Source: Streptomyces sp. Je 1-332
GTDB taxonomy: Bacteria; Actinomycetota; Actinomycetes; Streptomycetales; Streptomycetaceae
Reading direction: 5' to 3'
Assembly (NCBI RefSeq): GCF_040730185.1
Contig: NZ_CP160402.1
Span: forward strand, 1,054,001 to 1,118,000
DNA length: 64,000 nucleotides
Each line of letters opens with the position of its first letter. Position 1 is the stretch's first letter. Shown piece by piece: positions 52,962 through 61,118 of this stretch. Position numbers and translations under genes: made by a program. Below the pieces are notes generated by a model. That model saw only the letters and a list, made by a program, of their open reading frames with translations. It did not search any database and was not told the origin of the DNA.

Positions 52962-54179
52962 ATGGCGACGGCGCACCACCGACCGGCCGATCACCTCCCC
53001 CTGGCGGGCATCACCGTCGTCAGCCTGGAGCAGGCCGTCGCCGCTCCCTTCGCCACCCGGCAGCTGGCCGACCTGGGCTCCCGCGTGATCAAGGTCGAGC
53101 GTCCCGGCGGTGGCGACTTCGCCCGACGCTACGACACCACGGTGCACGGCCAGGCCAGCTACTTCGTCTGGCTCAACCGCTCCAAGGAGTCCCTCACCCT
53201 GGACCTCAAGTCCGACGAGGGCAGGGCGATCCTGCACGAACTCCTCGCGGGCGCCGACGTGTTCGTGCAGAACCTTGCCCCCGGCGCCGCCGACCGGCTC
53301 GGCCTCGGCGCCGATGAACTCAAGGCCCGCTACTCCTCATTGATCCCCTGCACCGTCAGCGGATACGGCACGAGCGGCTCCTGGGCGAGCCGAAAGGCGT
53401 ACGACCTGCTCGTGCAGTGCCAGACCGGGTTGCTCTCGCTGACCGGCACGCCCGACGAGGCGGTGCGGGCGGGGATCTCGGTCGCGGACATCGCGGGCGG
53501 CATGTACGCCTACAGCGGCATCCTCTCCGCGCTCTTCACCCGGGCGACCACCGGACGCGCACCGGCCGTCGAGGTCTCGCTCTTCGACGCGCTCGCCGAG
53601 TGGATGAGCCAGCCCGCCTACTACACGCGGTACGGCGGCACCCAGCCTCCCCGCGTCGGCGCCCGGCACGCCACGGTCGCGCCCTACGGCCCGTTCACCG
53701 CGTCCGACGGCAAGGACGTCCTGCTGTCCGTGCAGAACGAGCGCGAGTGGGCGGCCCTGTGCGAGCAGGTCGTCGGGCGGCCCGAGTTGACCGACGACCC
53801 ACGGTTCGCGACGGGTTCCGACCGCGTCGCGCACCGCGACGAACTCGACGCGATCATCTCCACGCGCTTCGCCGAACTCGGCAGCGACGAGGCGATGGAG
53901 CTGCTCGACCGCGCCAACATCGCCAACGCGGGCGTCAACTCGGTCGCGGAGTTCCTCGACCACCCGGCTCTCACCGAACGCGACCGGTGGCGGGAGGTCG
54001 CGATTCCGGGCAGCCCGGCCCCCGTTCAGGCACTGGTGCCGCCGGCGAATCTGAGTGGCGTCGCGCCGCGCATGGATCCGGTGCCGGCCGCGGGTGAGCA
54101 CACCGAGCGGATCCTCGGGGAGCTGGGGCGCGGCGCGGACGACATCGCCCGGCTGCGCGCGGAGGGCGTCTGCCGGTGA
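52962..54179 (+). CDS. CaiB/BaiF family CoA-transferase
   Basis: 405 residues. VVSLEQAVAAPFATRQLADLG opens the family; the catalytic Asp lies in KAYDLLVQCQTGL; the closing segment GEHTERILGELG is typical of the family. These class III enzymes move CoA between carboxylic acids. Substrate unknown; perhaps a short-chain dicarboxylate. ATG at 52962 has a modest GAAGGG upstream. Stand-alone, convergent with ybaK. Confidence 0.92.
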   Translation: MATAHHRPADHLPLAGITVVSLEQAVAAPFATRQLADLGSRVIKVERPGGGDFARRYDTTVHGQASYFVWLNRSKESLTLDLKSDEGRAILHELLAGADVFVQNLAPGAADRLGLGADELKARYSSLIPCTVSGYGTSGSWASRKAYDLLVQCQTGLLSLTGTPDEAVRAGISVADIAGGMYAYSGILSALFTRATTGRAPAVEVSLFDALAEWMSQPAYYTRYGGTQPPRVGARHATVAPYGPFTASDGKDVLLSVQNEREWAALCEQVVGRPELTDDPRFATGSDRVAHRDELDAIISTRFAELGSDEAMELLDRANIANAGVNSVAEFLDHPALTERDRWREVAIPGSPAPVQALVPPANLSGVAPRMDPVPAAGEHTERILGELGRGADDIARLRAEGVCR

Positions 54180-54202
54180 ACGGCGCGTGAGGCCCGCGCG
54201 CG

Positions 54203-54763
54203 TCAGGCGGCGACGCCGAGCCCTTCGAGCACGACCGCGTTGGGCAGCTCGGCGAACGCCTTGCCGGGCACGATGAGCTTGCCCCGGCGGCTGCCGCTGC
54301 CGATCAGGACGTACGGCAGGTCGACGACGGCGGCGTCCACGAGCAGCGGCCAGTCTGCGGGCAGGCCGATCGGCGTGATGCCGCCGTACTCCATGCCGGT
54401 CTCGCCGGTCGCCGTGTCCATCGGGGCGAACGAGGCCTTGCGGGCGCCGAGTTGACGGCGTACGGCGCCGTTCACGTCGACGCGGGTGGTGGACAGGACC
54501 AGGCACGCGGCGAGCGAGGCCTCGCCGCCGCGCTTGCCCGCGACGACGACGCAGTTCGCGGACTGCTCCAGGATGTCCTGGCCGTAGTGCTCCACGAAGG
54601 TGGCGGTGTCGGCCCACTGCGGGTCGGTGTCGACGTGGAGTACCTGCTCGGCGGGCACGGTCCCGCGCCATCCGCGCACGGCTTCGGCGACGGGCGCGAC
54701 CAGGAGGTCGATGGCCTCGGGCGCGGGGCGGACGACGTCGAAATCTCCCATGGGTGCACGCAT
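54203..54763 (-). CDS. YbaK/ProX-type aminoacyl-tRNA deacylase
   Basis: 186 residues. QSANCVVVAGKRGGEASLAACLVL, ARKASFAPMDTATGETGMEYGGITPIGLP are typical of the prolyl-tRNA editing domain; the conserved Lys lies in GARKASF. It hydrolyses mischarged tRNA. The ATG at 54763 sits six bases after TAGCGT (54775-54770, minus strand) with no ribosome binding site, so a leaderless mRNA is likely. Confidence 0.92.
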   Translation of the reverse strand: MRAPMGDFDVVRPAPEAIDLLVAPVAEAVRGWRGTVPAEQVLHVDTDPQWADTATFVEHYGQDILEQSANCVVVAGKRGGEASLAACLVLSTTRVDVNGAVRRQLGARKASFAPMDTATGETGMEYGGITPIGLPADWPLLVDAAVVDLPYVLIGSGSRRGKLIVPGKAFAELPNAVVLEGLGVAA

Positions 54764-54769
54764 GGCCGC

Positions 54770-54775
54770 ACGCTA
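54770..54775 (-). promoter_or_regulatory. -10 element of leaderless ybaK-like gene
   Basis: TAGCGT on the minus strand, then six bases, then ATG. The same box and spacing precede the streptophobe gene at 31805. Confidence 0.5.
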
Positions 54776-54832
54776 ACAGGCTCCGGCAGGAGTCGGTCGG
54801 CCAGGAGCCGGTCGGCCAAGAACCGGCGGGAG

Positions 54833-55417
54833 TCAGTACGACGAGGCGTGCGCCGGGGGCACCGACACCGACATGGTCATCTCGACCGGCACGGCACCCT
54901 TGTTGTGATAGCCGTGCCCCACGTTCGCCTCGAACGACGCGGCCGACCCGGCGGGCACGACATGCTCCACGCCGTCCACCAAGAGCGTCAGTTCACCCGC
55001 GGCCACGTGCAGCAGCTCCATGGTGCCCGGCGGGTGCGCGTCCGAGTCGCTGCCCTCGCCGGGCATCAGCTTCCACGCCCACAGCTCGAAGGGCCCGCGC
55101 GCCTCGGTCCCGACGAGCAGCGTCGTACTGCTGCCCGCCTCCGTGGACCACATCCGCACCGCCTGCTCCGGCGGCACGAGCCGGACGTGGGATCCCTGTT
55201 CGTAGTCGAGGAGCGTGGTGATGCTGACACCGAGAGCGTCGGCCAGCTTGACGGTTATGCCGACGCTGGGGTTGGTCCTGGCCTGCTCGATCTGGATGAT
55301 CATGCCGCGGCTGACGCCCGCGCGGGCCGCGAGCGCGTCGAGCGTGAAACCCCGTTCCGAGCGCCACCTCTTGAGATTCCGGGCGAGGGACTGGGTGAGC
55401 TGATCGAGATCCGACAC
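54833..55417 (-). CDS. XRE-cupin transcriptional regulator
   Basis: 194 residues. HTH of Cro/CI type at about 8-70 (FTLDALAARAGVSRGMIIQIEQ) and a C-terminal cupin (about 110-190, ELLHVAAGELTLLVDGVEHVVP). Such regulators sense small molecules and usually control an adjacent gene. Divergent from an EamA exporter; a long palindrome and a shorter dyad in between are its likely sites. Confidence 0.92.
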   Translation of the reverse strand: MSDLDQLTQSLARNLKRWRSERGFTLDALAARAGVSRGMIIQIEQARTNPSVGITVKLADALGVSITTLLDYEQGSHVRLVPPEQAVRMWSTEAGSSTTLLVGTEARGPFELWAWKLMPGEGSDSDAHPPGTMELLHVAAGELTLLVDGVEHVVPAGSAASFEANVGHGYHNKGAVPVEMTMSVSVPPAHASSY

Positions 55418-55443
55418 ATTCCGTCCATTATTTTGGATGACAG

Positions 55444-55461
55444 AGTTCAGGATAGTGAACT
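55444..55461. promoter_or_regulatory. AGTTCA...TGAACT dyad
   Basis: Six-base perfect arms with a six-base spacer, 27 bases before the XRE-cupin start and immediately left of the long palindrome. Possibly a second binding site for the same regulator. Confidence 0.45.
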
Positions 55462-55464
55462 ACG

Positions 55465-55492
55465 GTGTGGTGCACCTAAAGGTTCACCACAC
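55465..55492. promoter_or_regulatory. 28-bp near-perfect palindrome, operator of the XRE-cupin/EamA pair
   Basis: Outer arms GTGTGGTG (55465-55472) and CACCACAC (55485-55492) and inner arms ACCT (55474-55477) and AGGT (55480-55483) give 24 of 28 symmetric bases. It lies 20 bases upstream of the EamA start, where binding would block transcription of the exporter. Confidence 0.7.
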
Positions 55493-55511
55493 TGTACTGC
55501 GAGGATCTTCG

Positions 55512-56375
55512 ATGACAGCACTGTTCGCTCTGGCCACCAGCCTGCTGTACGGGTTGGCCGACTTCGGCGGCGGCCTGCTGACGCGACGCATCCCGGCGCT
55601 CACGGTCGTCGTCGCCTCGCAGACGATCGCCGTGATCGTCCTCGGCGTGATCGTGGTCGCCACGGGCGGCTGGACGGAGTGGGGACCTCAACTGTGGTTC
55701 GCGGTGGCGGCAGGCCTGCTCGGCCCGGTGGCGATGCTCGCCTTCTACAAGGCCCTGGCCATCGGCCCGATGAGCGTCGTCTCGCCGCTCGCCTCCGTGG
55801 GCGTCGTCGTGCCGGTGGCGGTGGGTCTCTTCCTGGGCGAGCGGCCGGGGGTATCGCAGTTCGCCGGGCTGACCGTCGCCATCGTGGGCATCGTGCTCGC
55901 GGGCGGCCCCGAACTGCGCGGCGCCCCCGTGCAGCGCCAGGCGGTCCTGCTCACCCTGCTCGCGGCCTTCGGTTTCGGCGCGGTCCTCGCCCTCATCTCC
56001 GAGGCGTCGAGCAACCTCACCGGCCTGTTCCTCGCCCTGTTCGTGCAGCGCGTGACGAACGTGGCCGCGGGCGGGGCCGCGCTCTTCGTCTCCGTGAAGC
56101 GGGGCGGCGCCGCACTGCCCGAGGGCACGGGCATGGGCCTGATCTGGGCGGCGCTTCCGGCTCTCGCCTTCGTCGGCCTGGCCGACGTAGCGGCCAACGG
56201 CACCTACTCGATCGCCGCCCAGAACGGCCCGATCACGCTGGCCGCGGTGCTCTCCTCGACCTACCCGGTGATCACCGCGGTAGCGGCACGGGCGGTACTG
56301 AAGGAACGACTGCGGGGGGTGCAGGCGGCGGGGGCGGGCCTGGCCTTGGTGGGCACGGTGTTGCTGGCGAGCTGA
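55512..56375 (+). CDS. EamA/DMT family transporter
   Basis: 287 residues, ten predicted membrane helices in two EamA halves; FYKALAIGPMSVVSPLASVG and ALAFVGLADVAANGTYSIAA are typical. Probable exporter of a metabolite or amino acid. ATG at 55512 has GAGGA nine bases upstream; the 25 codons before it lie in the operator region. Controlled, by position, by the divergent XRE-cupin protein. The stop is followed by a dispersed Streptomyces repeat with a hairpin. Confidence 0.9.
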   Translation: MTALFALATSLLYGLADFGGGLLTRRIPALTVVVASQTIAVIVLGVIVVATGGWTEWGPQLWFAVAAGLLGPVAMLAFYKALAIGPMSVVSPLASVGVVVPVAVGLFLGERPGVSQFAGLTVAIVGIVLAGGPELRGAPVQRQAVLLTLLAAFGFGAVLALISEASSNLTGLFLALFVQRVTNVAAGGAALFVSVKRGGAALPEGTGMGLIWAALPALAFVGLADVAANGTYSIAAQNGPITLAAVLSSTYPVITAVAARAVLKERLRGVQAAGAGLALVGTVLLAS

Positions 56376-56387
56376 GACGGGCCCGCG

Positions 56388-56448
56388 AAGGGGCGCCCCG
56401 TCAGGGGCGCGGGGAACTGCGCGACAAGCCACGACGCGCCCGCAGCCG
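56388..56448. repeat. Dispersed Streptomyces intergenic repeat with terminator hairpin
   Basis: The segment beginning GGGGCGCGGGGAACTGCGCG (56404 onward) is a short repeat I know from many Streptomyces intergenic regions. It includes the hairpin GCGCCCC-GTCA-GGGGCGC (56393-56410). It sits between the convergent EamA and acyltransferase genes and probably ends both transcripts. Confidence 0.7.
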
Positions 56449-56462
56449 AGGAAGGCAGCGAA

Positions 56463-57200
56463 CTACCCCTCCAACTCCCCCAGCGCAAGCAGCTGTTCCG
56501 GGGTGACCCCGTCAGGGATGGGCACAGGCGCAGGCGTCCGCAAGGGCGGCTGCCACCCAGCCTCGGGGTCCCACGTCCGCACGACACGAGCGGGGGCTCC
56601 CGCGACCACCGCATGGTCAGGGACGTCACCCCTGACCACCGCACCCGCGGCGACCACGACATTGCGCCCCAGCCTCGCCCCCGGCAGGATCACCGCGTTC
56701 GTGCCGATCCAGCACCCGGGCCCGATCTCGACGGGCTCCATGCGCGGCCACTGCTTGCCGATGGGCACCTGCGGATCGTCGTACGAGTGGTTCGTGGACG
56801 TCACGTACACCGTGGGCCCGAAGTAACAGTCGTCGCCGATCGTCACGGTGGTGTCGGCGATGACGTGGCTGCCGCGGCCGAGCACGACGCCGTTGCCGAT
56901 GCGCAGGATCGGGTCGGGCCCGAGGTCCAGGTCGGGCATCATCCCGGCGGTGAGGGTGACCTGCTCGCCGATGATGCAGTGGTCGCCGATGCGGATCCAC
57001 GGCTCGCCGAAGACGGTCCCCTGCGGGAAGGACAGCTTCGTACCCTGTCCGATCGCGCCGAACCGCAGCCGCCCCGGCCGCTGCGCGGTGACGGCTCCCG
57101 TCCGCTGCACCCAGGCCCAGCCCGCGTGGACAGCGCGCTGGGTCGCGCGGCGCCGCCAGTCGGCGACCCCGGATGAGAACGTGTTCCTGTTCTTCGGCAC
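56463..57200 (-). CDS. Hexapeptide-repeat acyltransferase (left-handed beta helix)
   Basis: 245 residues. Hexapeptide repeats run from about 75 to 200 (IRIGDHCIIGEQVTL, VEIGPGCWIGTNAVILPGARLGRNVVV). The GNGVVLGRGS, catalytic His in STNHSYDD, and Ala-Pro-Ala-Arg-Val-Val close are as in maltose/galactoside-type acetyltransferases. It probably O-acetylates a sugar or lipid; substrate unknown. ATG at 57200. Confidence 0.88.
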   Translation of the reverse strand: MPKNRNTFSSGVADWRRRATQRAVHAGWAWVQRTGAVTAQRPGRLRFGAIGQGTKLSFPQGTVFGEPWIRIGDHCIIGEQVTLTAGMMPDLDLGPDPILRIGNGVVLGRGSHVIADTTVTIGDDCYFGPTVYVTSTNHSYDDPQVPIGKQWPRMEPVEIGPGCWIGTNAVILPGARLGRNVVVAAGAVVRGDVPDHAVVAGAPARVVRTWDPEAGWQPPLRTPAPVPIPDGVTPEQLLALGELEG

Positions 57201-57245
57201 GCGCTCACGTTACTCAGCCTCGGGCTCGCCGGTGAGCCCGTACCC

Positions 57246-57295
57246 CTGTGATCTTCACCCCACGGGGCGGCTGTGATCTTCACCCCACAGGGCAG
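57246..57295. repeat. 25-bp tandem direct repeat
   Basis: Two imperfect copies of a 25-base unit starting CTGTGATCTTCACCCCAC, at 57246-57270 and 57271-57295, with two or three differences near the 3' end. It lies between two divergent hexapeptide-enzyme genes and may be a regulatory or replication-slippage repeat. Confidence 0.8.
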
Positions 57296-57358
57296 TGGAC
57301 CCGCCCCCGTCCCGTACGGTTCCGCCAGGCGCGAGACACGTACGAATGGAGAAATCCG

Positions 57359-57889
57359 ATGAGCCACGAGGCACTCGTCACCGGGATCGGCGGCAAGGAC
57401 CCCAAGATCGATCAGGACGCCTTCACCGCGCCCACCTCCGTGCTCATCGGCGAGGTGACGCTGAACGCGGGCGCGAGCGCCTGGTACGGGGCGGTGCTCC
57501 GCGCGGACTGCGGGCCGATCGTCGTCGGCGCCGACAGCAACATCCAGGACAACTGCAGCCTCCACGTCGACCCGGGCTTCCCGATGTCCATCGGCGAGCG
57601 GGTCTCGGTCGGCCACAACGCCGTCCTGCACGGCTGCACCGTCGAGGACGACTGCCTGATCGGCATGGGCGCGACGGTCCTCAACGGCGCGGTGATCGGC
57701 GCCGGTTCGCTGGTCGCGGCGCAGGCCCTCGTGCCACAGGGGATGGTCGTGCCGCCCGGCTCACTCGTCGCGGGCGTGCCCGCCAAGGTGCGGCGCGCGC
57801 TGACGGACGAGGAGCGCGCGGGCATCACCCTCAACGGCACGATGTACGTGGAGCTGGCCAAGGCCCACCGGGACGCCCACGCCAAGTGA
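57359..57889 (+). CDS. Gamma-carbonic anhydrase family protein
   Basis: 176 residues. Hexapeptide repeats with the metal-binding layout: VLRADCGPIVVGADSNIQDNC, LHVDPGFPMSIG, and GHNAVLHGCTV supply the three His positions. Carbonic anhydrase activity is probable but not certain; some members are inactive. ATG at 57359 has GGAG upstream. 37 upstream in-frame codons are rejected. Confidence 0.92.
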   Translation: MSHEALVTGIGGKDPKIDQDAFTAPTSVLIGEVTLNAGASAWYGAVLRADCGPIVVGADSNIQDNCSLHVDPGFPMSIGERVSVGHNAVLHGCTVEDDCLIGMGATVLNGAVIGAGSLVAAQALVPQGMVVPPGSLVAGVPAKVRRALTDEERAGITLNGTMYVELAKAHRDAHAK

Positions 57890-57908
57890 CGTCAGTCGGC
57901 GGCCGACG

Positions 57909-58592
57909 TTAGTCGGCGGCCGGGACGGGGACGGGCTCGGCCGCCGCCTTCTGCGCATCGCTTGCGGCCGCCGCCTCGGAACGCGCCGCTGCCGACTTCT
58001 TCGCGCGGCGCTTGACGAGCAGCATCGAGCCGACGCCGATCAGCACGGCGATGGCGAGGCCGAAGTACGAGAACCGCTTGAGCCAGTCCTCGGCGACGAC
58101 ACCGATGTAGTAGATGACGGCGGTGGTGCCGCCCGCCCAGACGATGCCGCCGAGGACGTTGGCGATGAGGAACTTCCAGTACGGCATACGAAGGACGCCC
58201 GCGAGGGGGCCCGCGAAGATCCGGAGCAGGGCGACGAAGCGGCCGAAGAAGACCGCCCACATGCCCCACTTCTGGAACGACTCCTCGGCGCTGCCGACGT
58301 TCGCGGCGCTGAAGTGCTTGGGGAATTTGCGTTCGAGCCAGGCAAGGAGCGGTCGGCCGCCCTTGCGTCCGATCGCGTACCCGATGGAGTCGCCGATGAT
58401 GGCGCCCGCGGTGGCGCAGATCCCCAGGATGACGGGGTTGAGCTCGCCGTGCTGAGAGGAGAGCAGCGCGGCGGAGACGAGGACGATCTCACCCGGCAGC
58501 GGGATGCCCAGGCTCTCCAGTCCGATGACCACGCCCACCAGCGCGTAGATACTGACGGCCGGTACGGTCTCCAGCCATTCCTGGACGTGCAA
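57909..58592 (-). CDS. DedA family membrane protein
   Basis: 227 residues, about five membrane helices. The DedA core has GESLGIPLPGEIVL-like sequence (here LESLGIPLPGEIVLVSAAL), GDSIGYAIGRKGGR and FFGRFVALLRIFAGPLAGVLRMPYWKF. DedA proteins translocate lipid carriers or keep membrane homeostasis. Start TTG at 58592 is chosen because AGGAGG lies eight bases before; the 18-codon extension has no similarity. Confidence 0.92.
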   Translation of the reverse strand: MHVQEWLETVPAVSIYALVGVVIGLESLGIPLPGEIVLVSAALLSSQHGELNPVILGICATAGAIIGDSIGYAIGRKGGRPLLAWLERKFPKHFSAANVGSAEESFQKWGMWAVFFGRFVALLRIFAGPLAGVLRMPYWKFLIANVLGGIVWAGGTTAVIYYIGVVAEDWLKRFSYFGLAIAVLIGVGSMLLVKRRAKKSAAARSEAAAASDAQKAAAEPVPVPAAD

Positions 58593-58674
58593 GGCCGGTT
58601 CCTCCTGTGCTGGTGTGCGTGTACCCGGCGTGCGCGTTCCCCCCAAGATCGCGCACGCCGGGCAGCCTACCCGC

Positions 58675-60378
58675 TCAGCCGACGTCGGCCGGGCGGGAGC
58701 CTTCGCGGTCCCAGAGGTCGCACCGGTGCTCGCGGGCCACGGCGCCGCTCACCGCGTTGCCACCGGCGGACGCGGTCCGCAGCGAGAGCACCCGGCCCGG
58801 CTGTGACCGCTGGTCGGGCGCGGTGGGCTGGCCGTCGGCGCGCGGCGCACCCCCATGGATGAAGGAGCCCCAGTACTGGACCATCTGCCGGGCCAGCGCC
58901 CGCTGTTCCGCGTCGAGGGGCGAGGCGAGCCCGAAGTGCTTGAAAAGATATTGCACTTCGTTGACGTGGGTCGCCCCGAAGTCGAACGTCTCGCCCGCGT
59001 CCCGGATCGAGGCGAAGGGCGGCGAGGTGCGGTCGGCGAACTCGTAGGCGTAGACGGGGCCGCGGTCGGCGAGCGACCTGTCCATGCGCAGCGCCGAGCA
59101 GGCGAACATCTGGTCGCCCTGGGCGGCCGCGTACGCGTGCGTCGGCGAGGCGTGCCGGGACACGGGATAGCGCTTGAGGACCTTGGCGCCCAGTTCGGCG
59201 CCGTACGTCTGAGTGAGCGCGCCCGGGTACTGCTCCTCGGTCAGCGGCTTGCCCTGCCCGTCGAACTGGCCGTAGGCGAAGAGCGTTCCCTCATCGCTGT
59301 TCGCGCCGTTCAGGACGGGCACCCGGGAGGCGGTCCCGTTCTCGTACGCCTCCTCGGGCTGGACCGGCAGGAAGTCGCCGCCCGCCACGGGTGCCCAGTC
59401 GAAGCCGCCCTGCGCCGCGAGGATCGCCTCTGCGGGCTTCTTGCGCAGACAGGCGAGGGCGGTCGCCGGGTCGGGGCAGCCGGCCTTCTTCGCGAACGCC
59501 GTGCCCTGCGCGAGCGCCTCGTCGCGCTGCCGGGCGGCGCAGTCTCCGTAGGCGCCGCTCTGCACGATGCCCGCGCGGTAGAGGCCCTTGGCGGTGGGGG
59601 ATGCGAGCTGGGTGCAGACGGAGCGGCCGCCCGCGGACTCGCCTGCGATGGTGACGCGCTGCCGGTCGCCGCCGAACGAGCCGATGTTGGCACGCACCCA
59701 GCGCAGCGCGGCCTGCTGGTCGAGCATGCCGTAGTTGCCCGATACGTAGTCGCCCGATGCGCGGGCGGACGCCTCATCGTCAAGGCCTTTGCCGGCGAGG
59801 AAACCCATGGCGCCGAGGCGGTAGTTGACGGTCACGACCACCGTGCCGGTGCGGCGGGCGAAGGTGTCGGGCACGATGTCCTCGCCCGCGCCCGCGGTGA
59901 GCCCGCCGCCGTGCAGCCAGAGCAGGACGGGCCGCGGCTTGTGCTGCCCCTTGGGTGCGTGGACATCCTTGGGTGCGTAGACGTTGAGGTCGAGGCAGTC
60001 CTCCGTGTGGCTGGGGTTCTCGTAGCCGGGGTCCCAACTCGCGCTCTGCACGCAACGGTTGCCGAAGGAGGTCGCGCCGCGCACGCCCTGCCAGGGCTTG
60101 GCGGGACGTGGCTCCTTCCAACGGAGGTTGCCGACGGGCTGCTGGGCGTACGGGATACCGAGGAACTGCCGCCCCTCGGCGGTGGATTCACCGCGCAGCC
60201 AGCCCGCGTCCGTATGGACCAGCGTGCCACCGCCCCTCGGGGAAACGTCCTGCGGGGCGGCCTGCGCGAGGTGTGGGGTGAGCAGGGCCGCGGCGGCGGC
60301 GACGAGGGTGAGGGTGGTGCGGGCACTTCGCTTGCGTCCTGCACGTCCTGCGCGTCGCGTGCGTCCCGTGCGTCTCAT
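58675..60378 (-). CDS. Secreted type B carboxylesterase
   Basis: 567 residues. Arg-rich N-terminus and hydrophobic helix with ALA-like end (about 1-41) give a Sec-type signal. Catalytic landmarks: GESAGGRSV (Ser, about 239), SDEGTLFAY (Glu region), and HVNEVQYLF (His, about 478); SEDCLDLN-like HTEDCLDLNVY is present. Hydrolyses esters outside the cell; substrate unknown. AGGGAG precedes the ATG. The tail is Gly/Ser-rich. Confidence 0.92.
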   Translation of the reverse strand: MRRTGRTRRAGRAGRKRSARTTLTLVAAAAALLTPHLAQAAPQDVSPRGGGTLVHTDAGWLRGESTAEGRQFLGIPYAQQPVGNLRWKEPRPAKPWQGVRGATSFGNRCVQSASWDPGYENPSHTEDCLDLNVYAPKDVHAPKGQHKPRPVLLWLHGGGLTAGAGEDIVPDTFARRTGTVVVTVNYRLGAMGFLAGKGLDDEASARASGDYVSGNYGMLDQQAALRWVRANIGSFGGDRQRVTIAGESAGGRSVCTQLASPTAKGLYRAGIVQSGAYGDCAARQRDEALAQGTAFAKKAGCPDPATALACLRKKPAEAILAAQGGFDWAPVAGGDFLPVQPEEAYENGTASRVPVLNGANSDEGTLFAYGQFDGQGKPLTEEQYPGALTQTYGAELGAKVLKRYPVSRHASPTHAYAAAQGDQMFACSALRMDRSLADRGPVYAYEFADRTSPPFASIRDAGETFDFGATHVNEVQYLFKHFGLASPLDAEQRALARQMVQYWGSFIHGGAPRADGQPTAPDQRSQPGRVLSLRTASAGGNAVSGAVAREHRCDLWDREGSRPADVG

Positions 60379-60584
60379 GCGGTGACTCCCTTGAAGACGT
60401 CAACCCTGGCGGCCGGAAACTATGACCACTACTGACTCGTGTCAATGAGTTGAACGGAAAGCCGGCCGAAACGGCAGGACGGGATCACGCAGAACGGCGC
60501 CGCGCCGGTCGGAACCCCCGTGGTCCGGCCGACGTGACGCCGCTGTGTTCAATGAACGTACGCAAGCGAACGCCCGTACGCGAC

Positions 60585-61037
60585 TCAGTTATTGGGGCGC
60601 AGCGTCCAGACGACGGTCATCTCGCCGGTCACGGCGCCGTCCTCGCGCTGGATCGCGATCGCCACCGGGAACTCGGGCCGCTGCCCCGCGTCCAGTTCGG
60701 CGACGACCTCGGCGGCCGGGCGGCCGAGGGTCGCGGTGGCGGTCACCGGCCCCATGGCGAGCTTCTTGTAGGCGATGTCGGCGCGGACGGCCAAGGGCAC
60801 GGCCCGCGAGAGCTGCTCGCCGAACGCGGCGAGCACGATCGCGCCGCTCGCCGACTCCCCCAGTGTGAACATGGCTCCGGCGTGCGGCCCGCCGACGTGG
60901 TTGTGGAAGTCCGCCTGATCCGGCAGGGCGACCACGGCCTTCTCGGGCGTGGTCTCCCGGAACTCGAGGTTCAGGGTCCGGGCCATCGGCACGGTGGCGG
61001 CGAGCATCTCGCCTATCGACATCTGGTCAGCGCTCAT
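60585..61037 (-). CDS. PaaI/DUF4442-type hotdog thioesterase
   Basis: 150 residues of the hotdog fold: NHVGGPHAGAMFTLGESASG contains the catalytic region, followed by the beta sheet KLAMGPVTATATLG. It probably hydrolyses acyl-CoA. ATG at 61037 lacks a ribosome binding site but lies seven bases after TAACAT (61050-61045), so it may be leaderless. Divergent from the first of three paralogous membrane protein genes. Confidence 0.88.
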   Translation of the reverse strand: MSADQMSIGEMLAATVPMARTLNLEFRETTPEKAVVALPDQADFHNHVGGPHAGAMFTLGESASGAIVLAAFGEQLSRAVPLAVRADIAYKKLAMGPVTATATLGRPAAEVVAELDAGQRPEFPVAIAIQREDGAVTGEMTVVWTLRPNN

Positions 61038-61104
61038 GGACGGAATGTTACCCACGAGTAGCGTTCTTTGACCAGGACCCTGCGCCGCGTAGATCACGGT
61101 CACC

Positions 61105-61110
61105 TATCGT
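61105..61110 (+). promoter_or_regulatory. -10 element, first paralogue
   Basis: TATCGT, eight bases, then the ATG at 61119; no ribosome binding site. The same box and distance precede the next two paralogues. Confidence 0.55.
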
Positions 61111-61118
61111 TGCTGCCC

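Noticed and set aside
57895..57907. GTCGGC-G-GCCGAC palindrome after the gamma-carbonic anhydrase gene as a terminator
   Set aside because: A one-base centre cannot form a hairpin loop, and no U-tract follows.
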